From an uncultured Clostridia bacterium (GTDB lineage Bacteria; Bacillota; Clostridia; Oscillospirales; Acutalibacteraceae), in NCBI GenBank assembly GCA_904397895.1, contig CAJFOZ010000088.1:1-64000 (forward strand): DNA of 64,000 nt. The letters are read 5' to 3'. The notes under the pieces were generated by a model. That model was not told where the DNA came from. It saw nothing but the letters and a program-made list of their open reading frames with translations, and searched no databases. Shown here piece after piece: positions 9,095-17,430 of the stretch. Position 1 is the first letter of the stretch; the number at the start of each line of letters is the position of its first letter. A program made the position numbers and the translations under genes.

Positions 9095-9182
9095 AAAAAG
9101 AAAAAGTCCTCTATGAGCCCTTACAGACTGCATAGAGGACAATAAGAAAGACTCCCTAGTATTCTCTCTTTAGGGCGTCTTT
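9095..9182 (-). terminator. Tandem intrinsic terminators
   Basis: Two hairpins in a row on the minus strand. The first has arms at 9147-9158 and 9171-9182 (AAAGAC.CCCTA type, one mismatch). The second is GTCCTCTATG/CATAGAGGAC (9106-9140), followed on the minus strand by TTTTTCTTTTT. They lie downstream of the gene at 9186 and insulate the 62-aa gene. Confidence 0.7.
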
Positions 9183-9185
9183 TTC

Positions 9186-9596
9186 TTATAGGTGGCTTAC
9201 TATCTTTTTAATAACTCTTTTACGTTTTTCTTCAAACAGGGTAATTCCAGACATAGGAGAAGGAGATGCTTGAATTTTTATGGGATCTTTACTAAAATCC
9301 TTTAGCCAATGAACATCAATTCCTTCCGCAGTCCCAACACGCAAATTTTTAGGTTTGATTTCTGCGTCTATAACAATTCCAATCGCTTTTAAATACATAG
9401 GTGAGTTATTTCTGTACATCTGCTTGGATTTAATAAAAATCAAATCCCCTTCGCGAATCTCTTCCATCAGCTCGTAATAATCCGAGTGTTCTTCCCTGCT
9501 GTAACCTATAACAGCAATATTTTTTTCAATAAATTCATCCGATTTGTCTCCACCGTTTTCACCAAGAAAATATGCTCCAATACCCCATACCGCCAT
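9186..9596 (-). CDS. PUA/EVE-like domain protein
   Basis: A 136-residue protein beginning MAVWGIGAYFLGE. The pattern GDLIFIKSK followed by an AIGIV strand is the usual core of EVE/PUA-like nucleic-acid-binding proteins that occur alone or fused to restriction enzymes. I chose ATG 9596 because GAAGGGAGCGG precedes it; the track start adds six residues inside the RBS. As single-gene cargo of a mobile element a defence role is conceivable, but nothing in the neighbourhood confirms it. Confidence 0.55.
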   Translation of the reverse strand: MAVWGIGAYFLGENGGDKSDEFIEKNIAVIGYSREEHSDYYELMEEIREGDLIFIKSKQMYRNNSPMYLKAIGIVIDAEIKPKNLRVGTAEGIDVHWLKDFSKDPIKIQASPSPMSGITLFEEKRKRVIKKIVSHL

Positions 9597-9649
9597 TTTA
9601 ACCGCTCCCTTCAAAATTTACTATTTTCATTTTAACAAATTAGAAGAGA

Positions 9650-9688
9650 AAAACAAGGTAGAGCTGTTGTTAGGCTCTACCTTGTTTT
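9650..9688 (-). terminator. Intrinsic terminator of the surface protein gene
   Basis: Perfect 15-bp stem, AAAACAAGGTAGAGC and its complement around a 9-nt loop, a few bases after the stop of the gene at 9693. It is followed by T-rich sequence on both strands. Confidence 0.85.
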
Positions 9689-9692
9689 CTCA

Positions 9693-11801
9693 TTAAGCCT
9701 CTTTCTTTTTGCGAAGGAGAAGAACTATCATTGATGCCCCAGAAGCACATAACAGTAATACTGTCGGGATAAGCAAATTGTCTTCCCCAGTTTTAGGATT
9801 GCTCTCACTGCTATTCGACGACCCATTGGAGCTATCTTCCGGTTTTGATGGCTGAGATGTGTTCTCTATGAGTTTGAGATTTTTAATGGCATCTTCCAAG
9901 TTTTTCTGAGCCTGATCGATCTCTTCCTGTGTCGCATCGGGATTCTCCAAAACAGCATTGGCCTGTTTCAATGCTTCCACATAAGCCTGGAAGGAATCAG
10001 AAGTATAGTCAGAGGATTGTAAATTGCTATTTTGAGAAACCAATTTTTCCAGTTGCGTCTTATCCGGCTGTTCTGGAATGGGAGTAGTACCGTCTTCCGT
10101 TACCTGGATGGTGATAATTTTCTCAGGGTTATAGAGCTTACTATCATCTTGATTTCTACAGGTATTGAACTGGTTGTATGTTACTTTCAGCTTGACAGTA
10201 CCTGTCCCAGTAAACGTAAGCGTTTCACTCGATTTTAGCGTATTAGAATAGTCCTGATTGGATTGGCTGACCAGATTTTTACCTTCTAAAATTTCAACAG
10301 AAGGCTGATAAACTGCTTCATGTGCATTATGGATTTCATCACTAATCAGCTCGCCGTCAATATAATTGTTCTCATCTAAATAATATGCCGTGTCCTTGTT
10401 GATAAGGGATGTATTGGTTAGCTCAGTCGTAAGGTGGAAGGTCTCTCCGACCTGAATGGACTCAGGAGCATTTACCTGGATAATAGGTTCTTCAACATTA
10501 AAAATAAAGGGATCCCCTACTTCGATATACTTTTTATTTTGTTCCCATAAATTATCTGGATCCACATAATAATATTTTGCTTGAAGATGATATTCTCCCG
10601 GCCTATAAAAAGAAGTTAATGGAGAGAAAACAGGAACCACAACTTTTCCATCCTCATCCGTTATTACCGGGCCATCACCCCATCCATCATGAGGGATAAA
10701 ACCCCATGAATATTTTTGTTCATAACTACAAGCGAATACCGAGACCATTGTATTGGGCTTTAAATTTTCAAAAATAACCTTATTATCGGGCAAATCTGGA
10801 ATCCAATCCCCAATTTTAACGGAAGCAGGCAAATCGTATTTTACCGTTGGGGCGGGAGTAATATCATCTTCCGTCACTTGAATAGTGATGATTTTCTCAG
10901 GGTTGTAGGTATAATAGTCGCCTGTCTGTTGATAGTTTTCATCAAGAATTGCTTGACAATCTGAGCAGGTAACAATTTGGTTATAAGCAACCTTTAGTTT
11001 AACAGTGCCCGGCTTATTAAAAGTAAGGGTTTCGCTGGTATTTAGCGTGTGAGAGTAATCCTGATTGGATTGGGTTACCAAATCTTGTCCCCCTATAATT
11101 GTAACAGTAGGACGGTATGCAGGAATGTGCCCTTCATAAATATCTGTAGTAGCGGCAATATCAAACTGAAATCCTTTATTATTTTCCCCATAGATAGACC
11201 AATTGGCAGGATCGTCATAATCGGCAATATTTTTATTTTCCAGTGCTGTATTCGTCAGAGTCGTGGTAAAGTCAATGCTTTCCCCTTGCTTAATGGTAAC
11301 AGGCGCGTTGGTCTGAATCACCGGCTCCTCTACCGTGATGGTAATCGGCTTCCCGATCGTCTCAATATCTCCCACAGGGCCGTTATCATCATTGAAATAT
11401 TGATAAGTAGGCTGAACCGTAAGAGTACCCGGTCTAAAAAATGTATTAAATCCCCACATTCCCCCGTACTTGACGGTTCCGTTTTCATCTACCTCTTCAA
11501 ACGGTCCTTCGCCAGCATGCTGTCCAAAGCATACATAGCTATTATCATCTGTAAGGTCGACATTTCCCAGATTCCATGTTGTTTTATGTAACGCAGTTAT
11601 TATCTGGCCAGGTGTTAAGTTGTGATAATAAATGTAATGATCTGGCAGGTCGCATATGGCTTCTCCAATCTTCATAGTTGATGGAAGATTATGCGTAGTG
11701 TACGGCTCATTACCCTCTTGTGCAAAAGCAGGAATAATGGAAATAACACCTACCGCTAAAGCGAACGACAAGATAACCGCACATAACTTCTTCACTTTCA
11801 T
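9693..11801 (-). CDS. Wall-anchored surface protein with duplicated domains and FIVAR region
   Basis: A 702-residue secreted protein. It has a signal peptide (residues 1-27, ending AFA), two homologous halves, a FIVAR-type helical region and a C-terminal sorting signal. The halves start KIGEAICDLPDHYIYYHNL and KIGDWIPDLPDNKVIFENL, each ending in PEKIITIQVTED. The FIVAR region (TQLEKLVSQN... DAIKNLK, ~575-645) is followed by a Ser/Asn-rich spacer and then NPKTGE, a hydrophobic stretch and RKKKEA. Sortase would attach it to peptidoglycan; adhesion is the likely role but no ligand can be named. RBS TTTAGGGAGGAAGAACT. It lies within the putative sigK element as surface cargo. Confidence 0.8.
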   Translation of the reverse strand: MKVKKLCAVILSFALAVGVISIIPAFAQEGNEPYTTHNLPSTMKIGEAICDLPDHYIYYHNLTPGQIITALHKTTWNLGNVDLTDDNSYVCFGQHAGEGPFEEVDENGTVKYGGMWGFNTFFRPGTLTVQPTYQYFNDDNGPVGDIETIGKPITITVEEPVIQTNAPVTIKQGESIDFTTTLTNTALENKNIADYDDPANWSIYGENNKGFQFDIAATTDIYEGHIPAYRPTVTIIGGQDLVTQSNQDYSHTLNTSETLTFNKPGTVKLKVAYNQIVTCSDCQAILDENYQQTGDYYTYNPEKIITIQVTEDDITPAPTVKYDLPASVKIGDWIPDLPDNKVIFENLKPNTMVSVFACSYEQKYSWGFIPHDGWGDGPVITDEDGKVVVPVFSPLTSFYRPGEYHLQAKYYYVDPDNLWEQNKKYIEVGDPFIFNVEEPIIQVNAPESIQVGETFHLTTELTNTSLINKDTAYYLDENNYIDGELISDEIHNAHEAVYQPSVEILEGKNLVSQSNQDYSNTLKSSETLTFTGTGTVKLKVTYNQFNTCRNQDDSKLYNPEKIITIQVTEDGTTPIPEQPDKTQLEKLVSQNSNLQSSDYTSDSFQAYVEALKQANAVLENPDATQEEIDQAQKNLEDAIKNLKLIENTSQPSKPEDSSNGSSNSSESNPKTGEDNLLIPTVLLLCASGASMIVLLLRKKKEA

Positions 11802-11925
11802 AGTTCTTCCTCCCTAAATTACTTTTCTTCATTTTAATACGCATTTTTCGTTTTGTCAACGATAATCTAGTTTTATAAGACAAAAAAGTCGTTTCTCCCT
11901 TACAATGAAAAGGGAGTTGATCGGT

Positions 11926-12294
11926 ATGCCATTTTGTAATACATTGCGTACTTTAATAGAGGAACGCGGACTTACTCAAAAACAGCTAGCTCAGGATCTA
12001 GGAATTCCTGTTTCCACCCTCGGCGGATATGTCCAGGGAACCAGCGAGCCCGACTTTGAGACATTAAAACTGTTTGCAAAATACTTTCACGTGTCTGCCG
12101 ATTACCTATTAAATTTGAAAATCGGAAATGCCGACACCCATTTGGAAAATGAACTTCTGCGTATCTTTCGTTCTCTGAGTACAGAGCAACAGGAACTCTA
12201 TCTGGAACAAGGAAAAGCTTTTATCCGAATCAACTCAAAAGAAGATGCAAAATCATCAAGATCGACTTCACAAGAGAAAAATAACGTTGGATAA
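11926..12294 (+). CDS. XRE-family transcriptional regulator
   Basis: An HTH_3 domain at residues ~5-60 (LRTLIEERGLTQKQLAQDLG, then STLGGYVQGTSEPDFETL) and a short C-terminal tail. Likely a repressor of neighbouring element genes. The start is ATG 11926 because AAAAGGGAGTTGAT lies just before it, which would be coding if the track start at 11905 were used. It sits upstream of the recombinase in the same direction, separated by a terminator, and so could control it. Confidence 0.85.
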   Translation: MPFCNTLRTLIEERGLTQKQLAQDLGIPVSTLGGYVQGTSEPDFETLKLFAKYFHVSADYLLNLKIGNADTHLENELLRIFRSLSTEQQELYLEQGKAFIRINSKEDAKSSRSTSQEKNNVG

Positions 12295-12299
12295 AAGAA

Positions 12300-12334
12300 G
12301 ACTGTCTGCGGAAACCGTAGACGGTCTTTTTATT
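12300..12334 (+). terminator. Intrinsic terminator after the XRE gene
   Basis: Twelve-base arms GACTGTCTGCGG/CCGTAGACGGTC around AAA, followed by TTTTTATTT. It separates XRE transcription from the recombinase gene. Confidence 0.85.
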
Positions 12335-12345
12335 TAGAAAATGTT

Positions 12346-12374
12346 TTGCTTTTTAAGCGTATTCGGTTTATAAT
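12346..12374 (+). promoter_or_regulatory. Putative vegetative-type promoter of the recombinase gene
   Basis: TTGCTT, a 17-bp spacer and a perfect TATAAT, about 70 bp upstream of the recombinase start. It fits sigma-A rather than the mother-cell sigma-E promoter known for Bacillus subtilis spoIVCA. I see no obvious sigma-E box in this interval. Confidence 0.55.
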
Positions 12375-12443
12375 AAGGTTGTAGGATAAAGCCGTTATGT
12401 GATGAATAAATAAGTCACATCACTAAAATGGAGGATTGGTCTT

Positions 12444-14162
12444 ATGAAGGGGCAGGATAAGCGAAAGTACGCCATTTACTCTCGGAAATCCAAATTTACC
12501 GGCAAGGGCGAAAGCATCGAAAATCAGATTGAACTTTGCCGTCAGCATATTAAGCTACATCATGGCAATGTGGCAGAAGACGACATCCTCATTTTTGAGG
12601 ATGAAGGCTTCTCCGGCGGAAACGTCAACCGTCCTCAATTTCAGGCCATGATGAAAGAAATACGGGCAAACCGGATTCAGGCAGTGGTCTGTTACCGCTT
12701 AGACCGTATCAGCCGTAACGTGGGAGACTTTGCAAAGCTGAAAGATGAATTTGACTATTATAATGTAGAGTTTACTTCCATAAGAGATGATTTTGACACC
12801 ACCTCCCCCAGCGGCAGAGCCATGATGATGATGGTATCTGTTTTTGCACAATTGGAACGGGAAACAACGGCTGAGCGCATCCGGGACAACATGCACGAGC
12901 TTGCCAAGTCCGGACGGTGGCTCGGCGGTACGACGCCAACCGGTTACAAAAGTACGCAGATTGTCGGAAGCGTTACGGTGGACGGAAAAGAGCGAAAAGC
13001 CTACAAGCTAGAGATTATTAAAGAGGAAGCCGAGATTGTCAAGCTGATTTTCTCCAAGTTCCTAGAAACCAATTCCCTTACCCAAACCGACACCTATCTA
13101 TTGCAACACAACATCACCACAAAGAACGGGAAGAATTTTACCCGGTTTTCCATTCGCTCTATCTTGCAAAACCCGGTCTACATGATAGCCGATCAAAACG
13201 CTTGGGATTACTTTGAGAAATCAGATGTGGAAATCTACGCCGATCGAGCGGAATTTGACGGCAAGCATGGCATTATGGCCTACAACAAGACCATTCAGAA
13301 ATCCGGTAAGGCCAATCAGATGCGGGATATGGACGAGTGGATTGTGGCGGTGGGAAAACACAAAGGATTGATTGACGGAGCCGATTGGGTGAAGGTGCAA
13401 AATATGCTCAGCCAAAACCGTTCCAAGTCCTACCGCAAACCCAAGAGCAATGTGGCGTTGTTGTCTGGTTTGCTGTACTGCGGCAACTGCGGGAGCTTTA
13501 TGCGTCCAAAGCTCACCAAAAGAGAAAATGCACAGGGAGAAAAGATTTACAGCTATCTCTGCGAGACAAAGGAGCGCAGCCGTTGCCAGAACTGCAACAG
13601 CAAAAACCCCAACGGCAACCAACTGGATCACATGATCTGCGAACAAATCAAGATAATTTCTGAGGACAGTTCCGAATTCATGAAAAGCTTGGATAACATC
13701 CAAAGGAGATTGGAAGGCAACCGGGAAGAATATGACCAGCAGTTAAATGCTCTCAAAAAGGAATTGCAGGAAAATGAGCAGCAAATTTCTAACCTGGTGG
13801 AAATCCTAGCGAAGACGCCCAACACACCGGCATTTGATTACATCACCGGGCAGATCAACACCCTGCATGAGAAGAATGAAAAAATCAAGAACCGAATTGG
13901 CGAGTTGGAATCCCTCACCAAAAGCCAATTTTATTCCAGTGAGCAATTTGACAAAACAAAAGAACTGCTAAAATCCTTCGGGCAGTCCTTCGATACCATG
14001 AGCGTAGAGCAGAAGCGTATGGCGCTTAGAGCGTTCATCCGCCGGATTGTCTGGGACGGGAAAAACGTCCATGTGGTGCTGTTTGGCGATGAGGAATCGG
14101 AGATTGACTACACCGATTTGTTAGAGGAAAAATCCGAGCCGTTAGGAGCGGATAGCGAATGA
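12444..14162 (+). CDS. Large serine recombinase, SpoIVCA-like, of a sigK-intervening element
   Basis: A 572-residue large serine recombinase. The resolvase domain comes first (YAIYSRKS with nucleophile Ser, then YRLDRISRNVGDF and the FDTTSPSGRAMMMMVS...LERE segment). It is followed by the recombinase domain, a zinc-ribbon (CGNCGSFM...CQNC) and a coiled coil (~415-500). It should cut and join DNA at paired att sites. The next bases encode the C-terminal half of sigma-K in frame, as in skin elements where this enzyme rebuilds sigK in the mother cell. RBS TGGAGGATTGGTCTT. The stop codon lies inside the presumed crossover motif AATGA. Confidence 0.9.
   Translation: MKGQDKRKYAIYSRKSKFTGKGESIENQIELCRQHIKLHHGNVAEDDILIFEDEGFSGGNVNRPQFQAMMKEIRANRIQAVVCYRLDRISRNVGDFAKLKDEFDYYNVEFTSIRDDFDTTSPSGRAMMMMVSVFAQLERETTAERIRDNMHELAKSGRWLGGTTPTGYKSTQIVGSVTVDGKERKAYKLEIIKEEAEIVKLIFSKFLETNSLTQTDTYLLQHNITTKNGKNFTRFSIRSILQNPVYMIADQNAWDYFEKSDVEIYADRAEFDGKHGIMAYNKTIQKSGKANQMRDMDEWIVAVGKHKGLIDGADWVKVQNMLSQNRSKSYRKPKSNVALLSGLLYCGNCGSFMRPKLTKRENAQGEKIYSYLCETKERSRCQNCNSKNPNGNQLDHMICEQIKIISEDSSEFMKSLDNIQRRLEGNREEYDQQLNALKKELQENEQQISNLVEILAKTPNTPAFDYITGQINTLHEKNEKIKNRIGELESLTKSQFYSSEQFDKTKELLKSFGQSFDTMSVEQKRMALRAFIRRIVWDGKNVHVVLFGDEESEIDYTDLLEEKSEPLGADSE
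14158..14162 (+). other. Presumed attachment-site core at the sigK junction
   Basis: AATGA at the exact boundary between recombinase and sigK 3' half. Read in the sigK frame the bases give N-E-I-L-M-Y, matching the conserved ENEILM stretch of sigma-K/sigma-E proteins. As I recall it, the B. subtilis skin crossover also falls in an AATGA motif at these codons. The other att copy should be beyond the left edge, next to the N-terminal half of sigK. Confidence 0.6.
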
Positions 14163-14169
14163 AATCTTA

Positions 14170-14553
14170 ATGTACTTCCGCAGTCAGAAAAAGACGTCCC
14201 AAGATGTCTCCCTCAATGAACCTATCGATACCGACAAGGACGGCAACACCTTATCCTTGATGGATGTTATCGCCACAGAGGACAATATTCTAGATAATTT
14301 GGATATCCGCCTAAAATCGGAGCGATTGCGCAAATACATGATGGAAGCGCTCTCCCCACGGGAACGTATGATTTTGGAACTGCGATATGGTCTGGATGGC
14401 AAAGATAGTTTAACCCAACGAGAAGTGGCTCAAAAATTAGGCATTTCTAGATCTTACGTCAGCCGCATTGAAAAAAAATCCATGTCCCAGCTTAAGAAGC
14501 TGTTTGATATGGAAGGGTCTCCTCTGGCTAAACGACGAAAAAAACAAGTATGA
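14170..14553 (+). CDS. sigK: RNA polymerase sporulation sigma factor sigma-K, C-terminal half (split gene)
   Basis: Encodes the region after ENEILM of sigma-K: YFRSQKKTSQDVSLNEPIDT, then LSLMDVI, then a complete region 4 (MILELRYGLDGKDSLTQREV, GISRSYVSRIEKKSMSQLKK). Regions 1-2 are absent, so on its own it cannot bind the -10 element. The frame is open back through the AATGA junction into the recombinase end, showing that this is a 3' exon-like half to be joined by excision. The ATG at 14170 is internal to the full protein and has no RBS. Sigma-K directs late mother-cell (coat) genes. Confidence 0.85.
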   Translation: MYFRSQKKTSQDVSLNEPIDTDKDGNTLSLMDVIATEDNILDNLDIRLKSERLRKYMMEALSPRERMILELRYGLDGKDSLTQREVAQKLGISRSYVSRIEKKSMSQLKKLFDMEGSPLAKRRKKQV

Positions 14554-14574
14554 TTTTTCTTTTACGATAATAAG

Positions 14575-14615
14575 AACAAGGACACATCTCATAAGATGTG
14601 TCCTTGTTGGCTTTT
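14575..14615 (+). terminator. Intrinsic terminator of sigK
   Basis: Perfect 15-bp stem, AACAAGGACACATCT and complement, with a CATA loop, followed by GGCTTTTTG. The same core hairpin recurs at 16405-16438. Confidence 0.85.
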
Positions 14616-15001
14616 TGCATGGTTACTATCATCTGGTAAATGGGTTTTTATCTTTTGCAAAGATACTTCCACTATATGGCTTACTATTTCACCAGATTGA
14701 TAGAATTGTGTGGTCTTTAAAAATTTACAGGAGGAAAAATAGGACTTATTAGTGTAATATGAATTTAATTAATAATCAATATTCTATATTTTACTTTTTT
14801 CATATCAGTATTTCCTTTTCTTCTGTTGTCCTCCTTACAGAAAAGTAAGAAAAAATTAGGCATCACAGCATTTACATTAAGTATATAAAAGGATATACTA
14901 TATACTGGAATATCGGAGTCACAATTTTAGACTGAAATTTTATCAAGAAGTAACAGCAGCCCTATTTGGAAGTTTTTATAATAAAGTAAGGAGCAAAATA
15001 A
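14616..15001. other. AT-rich region upstream of the O-antigen-ligase-like gene
   Basis: About 385 bp without a credible gene. It must hold the promoter of the gene at 15002. The segment near 14880-14910 contains several TATA-like hexamers (TATACT, TATATA) that could serve as -10 elements, but I cannot choose one. The RBS GTAAGGAGCAAAATAA ends the region. Confidence 0.4.
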
Positions 15002-16387
15002 ATGGATCATGTTTTAAAGAATCTTAGTAAAAATAAATTGCCAATTGCATTATTGGTCTTTGTCCTATGTCAACCATTTATCGATATTATCACCTCTTTT
15101 CAAGTAGAAAATGGCCAATCCTTAACGGCAGGAACTATTATTCGTTCCCTTTTTATGGTATTGTGTTTTGGCTATACTACATTAGGTGTAAAAAAGCATA
15201 AAAACAAAATATCTTTCTTTGGTAGCATTATCATAGCAGCTTATTGCGTCATCTTTTTAGCACTTTGTTATTTTAGGGGTGGTTTCCCGTGCGTATTTGG
15301 TAATGTCCGAGAAATGGTTAAAGTATTTTATTTCCCATTTTTGTTACTTGCAGCGTTTGCCCTCTATCAAAGTCATAAGATATTGGTTGGAAAAAAAGTA
15401 CTTATCTACACAGGCATTCTATATATGTCCTCTATATTTATCGCCTATATCACCGGTACCGGATTGGATTCCTATGGATATGGTGCAGGAAACAAAGGTT
15501 GGTTTTATGCTGCAAATGAAATTGGTATTATTATTGGAATGCTTACACCAGCCATTATCTGTTACTGTACAGAGATCTTATTTAAGAATTTAAAAGGTAA
15601 TATAAAACTTCGTTTGGCTAACGTATTGATCTCTATCATCGGTTTGGGGTTAACCATTTTCTGTAGCATTTCCATTGGAACCAAGGTAGTATTTTTTAGT
15701 ATATTAGGTTATTTTCTCTGTTTCACTATTTGGCAGTTTATTTCTTGCATCCGAGAAAAAAAAGCCTCCTATCTTGCAAAAGCATTGGTAGCACTGCTCT
15801 TGAGCGGGGTAATTGTTGGGCTGTATTTTATTTCTCCTTTACAGCAGAATGTGACAGATTCTATTGAAATCCACTATTCTGATGATGTAGTAGAGAAACC
15901 CGAAAAGCCAAATAGTATTATTGAAAAAGAGGAAGCATCCTCCACTTATCAATTTGCAAACTGGATTTTGAGCGACCGTTTGACTATAGTAGAGCCGGTA
16001 ATACAGACATTTGACCAAGGCGATATTACAGCTAAATTATTTGGAATCGGATATGAAAAATACGGTTCCTTTGAAAATACGATGGAGAAATCAGTAGAAA
16101 TGGATTTTATTTCCCTATTTCTCAGACATGGTATTATTGGATTTTTATTGTATGCCTGGCCTGTTGTTTATTACCTATTTATTGTTTTAAAAAGGTTTTT
16201 CCAAAACTTTAAATGCGCATTCTTTTCAATCGAATACTGTACTTATTTATACAGTATAATATTAGGACTAGGAATTTCATTTCTAGCAGGACATGTCATA
16301 TCTGCACCAGCAGTTAGCATTTATCTTGTTTTGTACCTTGTCCTTGCGTACGACGAATCTAGCCAATGCTTAAAGCCTGCTCAATAA
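15002..16387 (+). CDS. O-antigen ligase/polymerase-like membrane protein
   Basis: A 461-residue protein with 10-12 hydrophobic helices and a large outside loop (residues ~280-350, rich in Glu/Ser). This is the usual layout of the Wzy/WaaL/O-antigen-ligase-like family that polymerises or transfers lipid-linked glycans at the outer membrane face. The conserved-looking GIGYEKYG precedes the last helices. It is a monocistronic gene bracketed by two copies of one terminator hairpin. The glycan is unknown; the wall-polymer genes at 30-37 kb could be functional partners. Confidence 0.7.
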   Translation: MDHVLKNLSKNKLPIALLVFVLCQPFIDIITSFQVENGQSLTAGTIIRSLFMVLCFGYTTLGVKKHKNKISFFGSIIIAAYCVIFLALCYFRGGFPCVFGNVREMVKVFYFPFLLLAAFALYQSHKILVGKKVLIYTGILYMSSIFIAYITGTGLDSYGYGAGNKGWFYAANEIGIIIGMLTPAIICYCTEILFKNLKGNIKLRLANVLISIIGLGLTIFCSISIGTKVVFFSILGYFLCFTIWQFISCIREKKASYLAKALVALLLSGVIVGLYFISPLQQNVTDSIEIHYSDDVVEKPEKPNSIIEKEEASSTYQFANWILSDRLTIVEPVIQTFDQGDITAKLFGIGYEKYGSFENTMEKSVEMDFISLFLRHGIIGFLLYAWPVVYYLFIVLKRFFQNFKCAFFSIEYCTYLYSIILGLGISFLAGHVISAPAVSIYLVLYLVLAYDESSQCLKPAQ

Positions 16388-16404
16388 ATAAAAGCATCCT
16401 AATT

Positions 16405-16438
16405 AAAAAGGACACATCTCATAAGATGTGTCCTTTTT
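16405..16438. terminator. Bidirectional intrinsic terminator
   Basis: Stem AAAAAGGACACATCT/AGATGTGTCCTTTTT with CATA loop, with T runs on both strands. It ends both the ligase-like gene (+) and the rubrerythrin gene (-). The 24-nt core is identical to the sigK terminator. Confidence 0.9.
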
Positions 16439-16459
16439 CTGCATAAAGAAGGATTCCAA

Positions 16460-16996
16460 TTAATAATTAAGGGCGCGAACCTGGAAGAAGGAACGGGGAT
16501 GAGCACACACGGGGCAGATCTCGGGAGCCTCAGTACCTTCATATACATGGCCGCAGTTGGCGCACTGCCAAATGACAACCTCGTCTTTCTTGAAGACTTT
16601 GCCCTGATTGACATTGTCCAACAGGATGCGGTAACGGGTCTCGTGCTCTTTCTCAATCTTAGCGACAGCTTCAAAGAGGTAAGCGATCTTGGTAAAGCCC
16701 TCTTCCTTAGCTTCTTTCGCGAAGGTGGCATACATATCGGTCCACTCATAGTTCTCGCCTTCGGCGGCATCCTGCAGGTTCTCAGCAGTGGTACCGACAC
16801 CGTCATGGATCAGCTTAAACCAGATCTTGGCATGTTCTTTCTCATTGTTGGCAGTCTCAGTGAAGATAGCGGCAATTTGCTCATAGCCCTCTTTCTTAGC
16901 CTGAGAAGCATAGTAGGTGTACTTGTTTCTGGCTTGGGATTCGCCAGCGAAAGCGGTCATCAAATTAGCTAATGTCTTGGAACCTTTCAAATCCAT
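16460..16996 (-). CDS. rbr: Rubrerythrin
   Basis: A peroxide-reducing non-haem diiron protein of 178 residues, cytoplasmic. The ferritin-like domain shows the diiron ligands in [25 protein letters not shown] and [10 protein letters not shown]. The C-terminal rubredoxin domain has [10 protein letters not shown] and CPVCAHP (two CxxC pairs). The start is ATG 16996 ([13 protein letters not shown]), preceded by GGGAGGAAAAAATC. The reading frame overlaps the end of the Fur-family gene upstream, so the two are cotranscribed and rubrerythrin should be induced by peroxide. Confidence 0.95.
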   Translation of the reverse strand: MDLKGSKTLANLMTAFAGESQARNKYTYYASQAKKEGYEQIAAIFTETANNEKEHAKIWFKLIHDGVGTTAENLQDAAEGENYEWTDMYATFAKEAKEEGFTKIAYLFEAVAKIEKEHETRYRILLDNVNQGKVFKKDEVVIWQCANCGHVYEGTEAPEICPVCAHPRSFFQVRALNY

Positions 16997-17411
16997 GATT
17001 TTTTCCTCCCTGGCACTCAATAGAGTGCAAATTATTATTTGTCTGACAGGCTTTGCAAGTACCTTTGATGACAACGTCACACTCCGATACTTGAAATCCT
17101 GTAGTTACCTGGATGTCATGCCTAAGATTATCCAATTTTGGTAATTCCACATCGTATATCCTGCCGCAACAGCAACACTGCATGTGATAATGTCCATCAA
17201 GCCGGCCGTCAAATCGGTCGCTGGAATCCGGCATGTGAATCTTGCGAAGTAGGCCATGCTCTACCAAAAGATTGAGATTGCGGTATACCGTGCCCAAACT
17301 TATGGTAGGATATTCCTTCTTCAAGCAATGGTACACTTGATCGGCCGTAGGATGAATGGGATGTTGCCTCACCATATGGTAGATCAGCTCCCTCTGCTTT
17401 GAATACCTCAT
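16965..17411 (-). CDS. perR: Fur-family peroxide-responsive repressor (PerR-like)
   Basis: A metal-dependent repressor with an N-terminal winged helix ([31 protein letters not shown]). The dimerisation domain holds [15 protein letters not shown] and CKACQ, the two CxxC zinc pairs of Fur/PerR proteins. I prefer ATG 17411 because GGAGAACCAAGTT precedes it; the track start at 17426 lies against the operator and has no RBS. The last ~20 residues (after CKAC) extend beyond typical PerR and overlap the rubrerythrin start by 32 bp. Regulating rubrerythrin makes PerR the more likely subtype than Fur. Confidence 0.8.
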   Translation of the reverse strand: MRYSKQRELIYHMVRQHPIHPTADQVYHCLKKEYPTISLGTVYRNLNLLVEHGLLRKIHMPDSSDRFDGRLDGHYHMQCCCCGRIYDVELPKLDNLRHDIQVTTGFQVSECDVVIKGTCKACQTNNNLHSIECQGGKNHGFERFQDIS

Positions 17412-17430
17412 AACTTGGTTCTCCATAAAT

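Noticed and set aside
9186-9596. Anti-phage restriction system built on the EVE-like protein
   Set aside because: No nuclease, methylase or helicase gene lies beside it; only the single domain can be supported.
11049-11591. 180-codon plus-strand ORF
   Set aside because: Antisense to the surface protein gene.
16965-17411. Calling the regulator Fur or Zur
   Set aside because: Cotranscription with rubrerythrin favours PerR; the sequence alone does not exclude Fur, so confidence is reduced instead.
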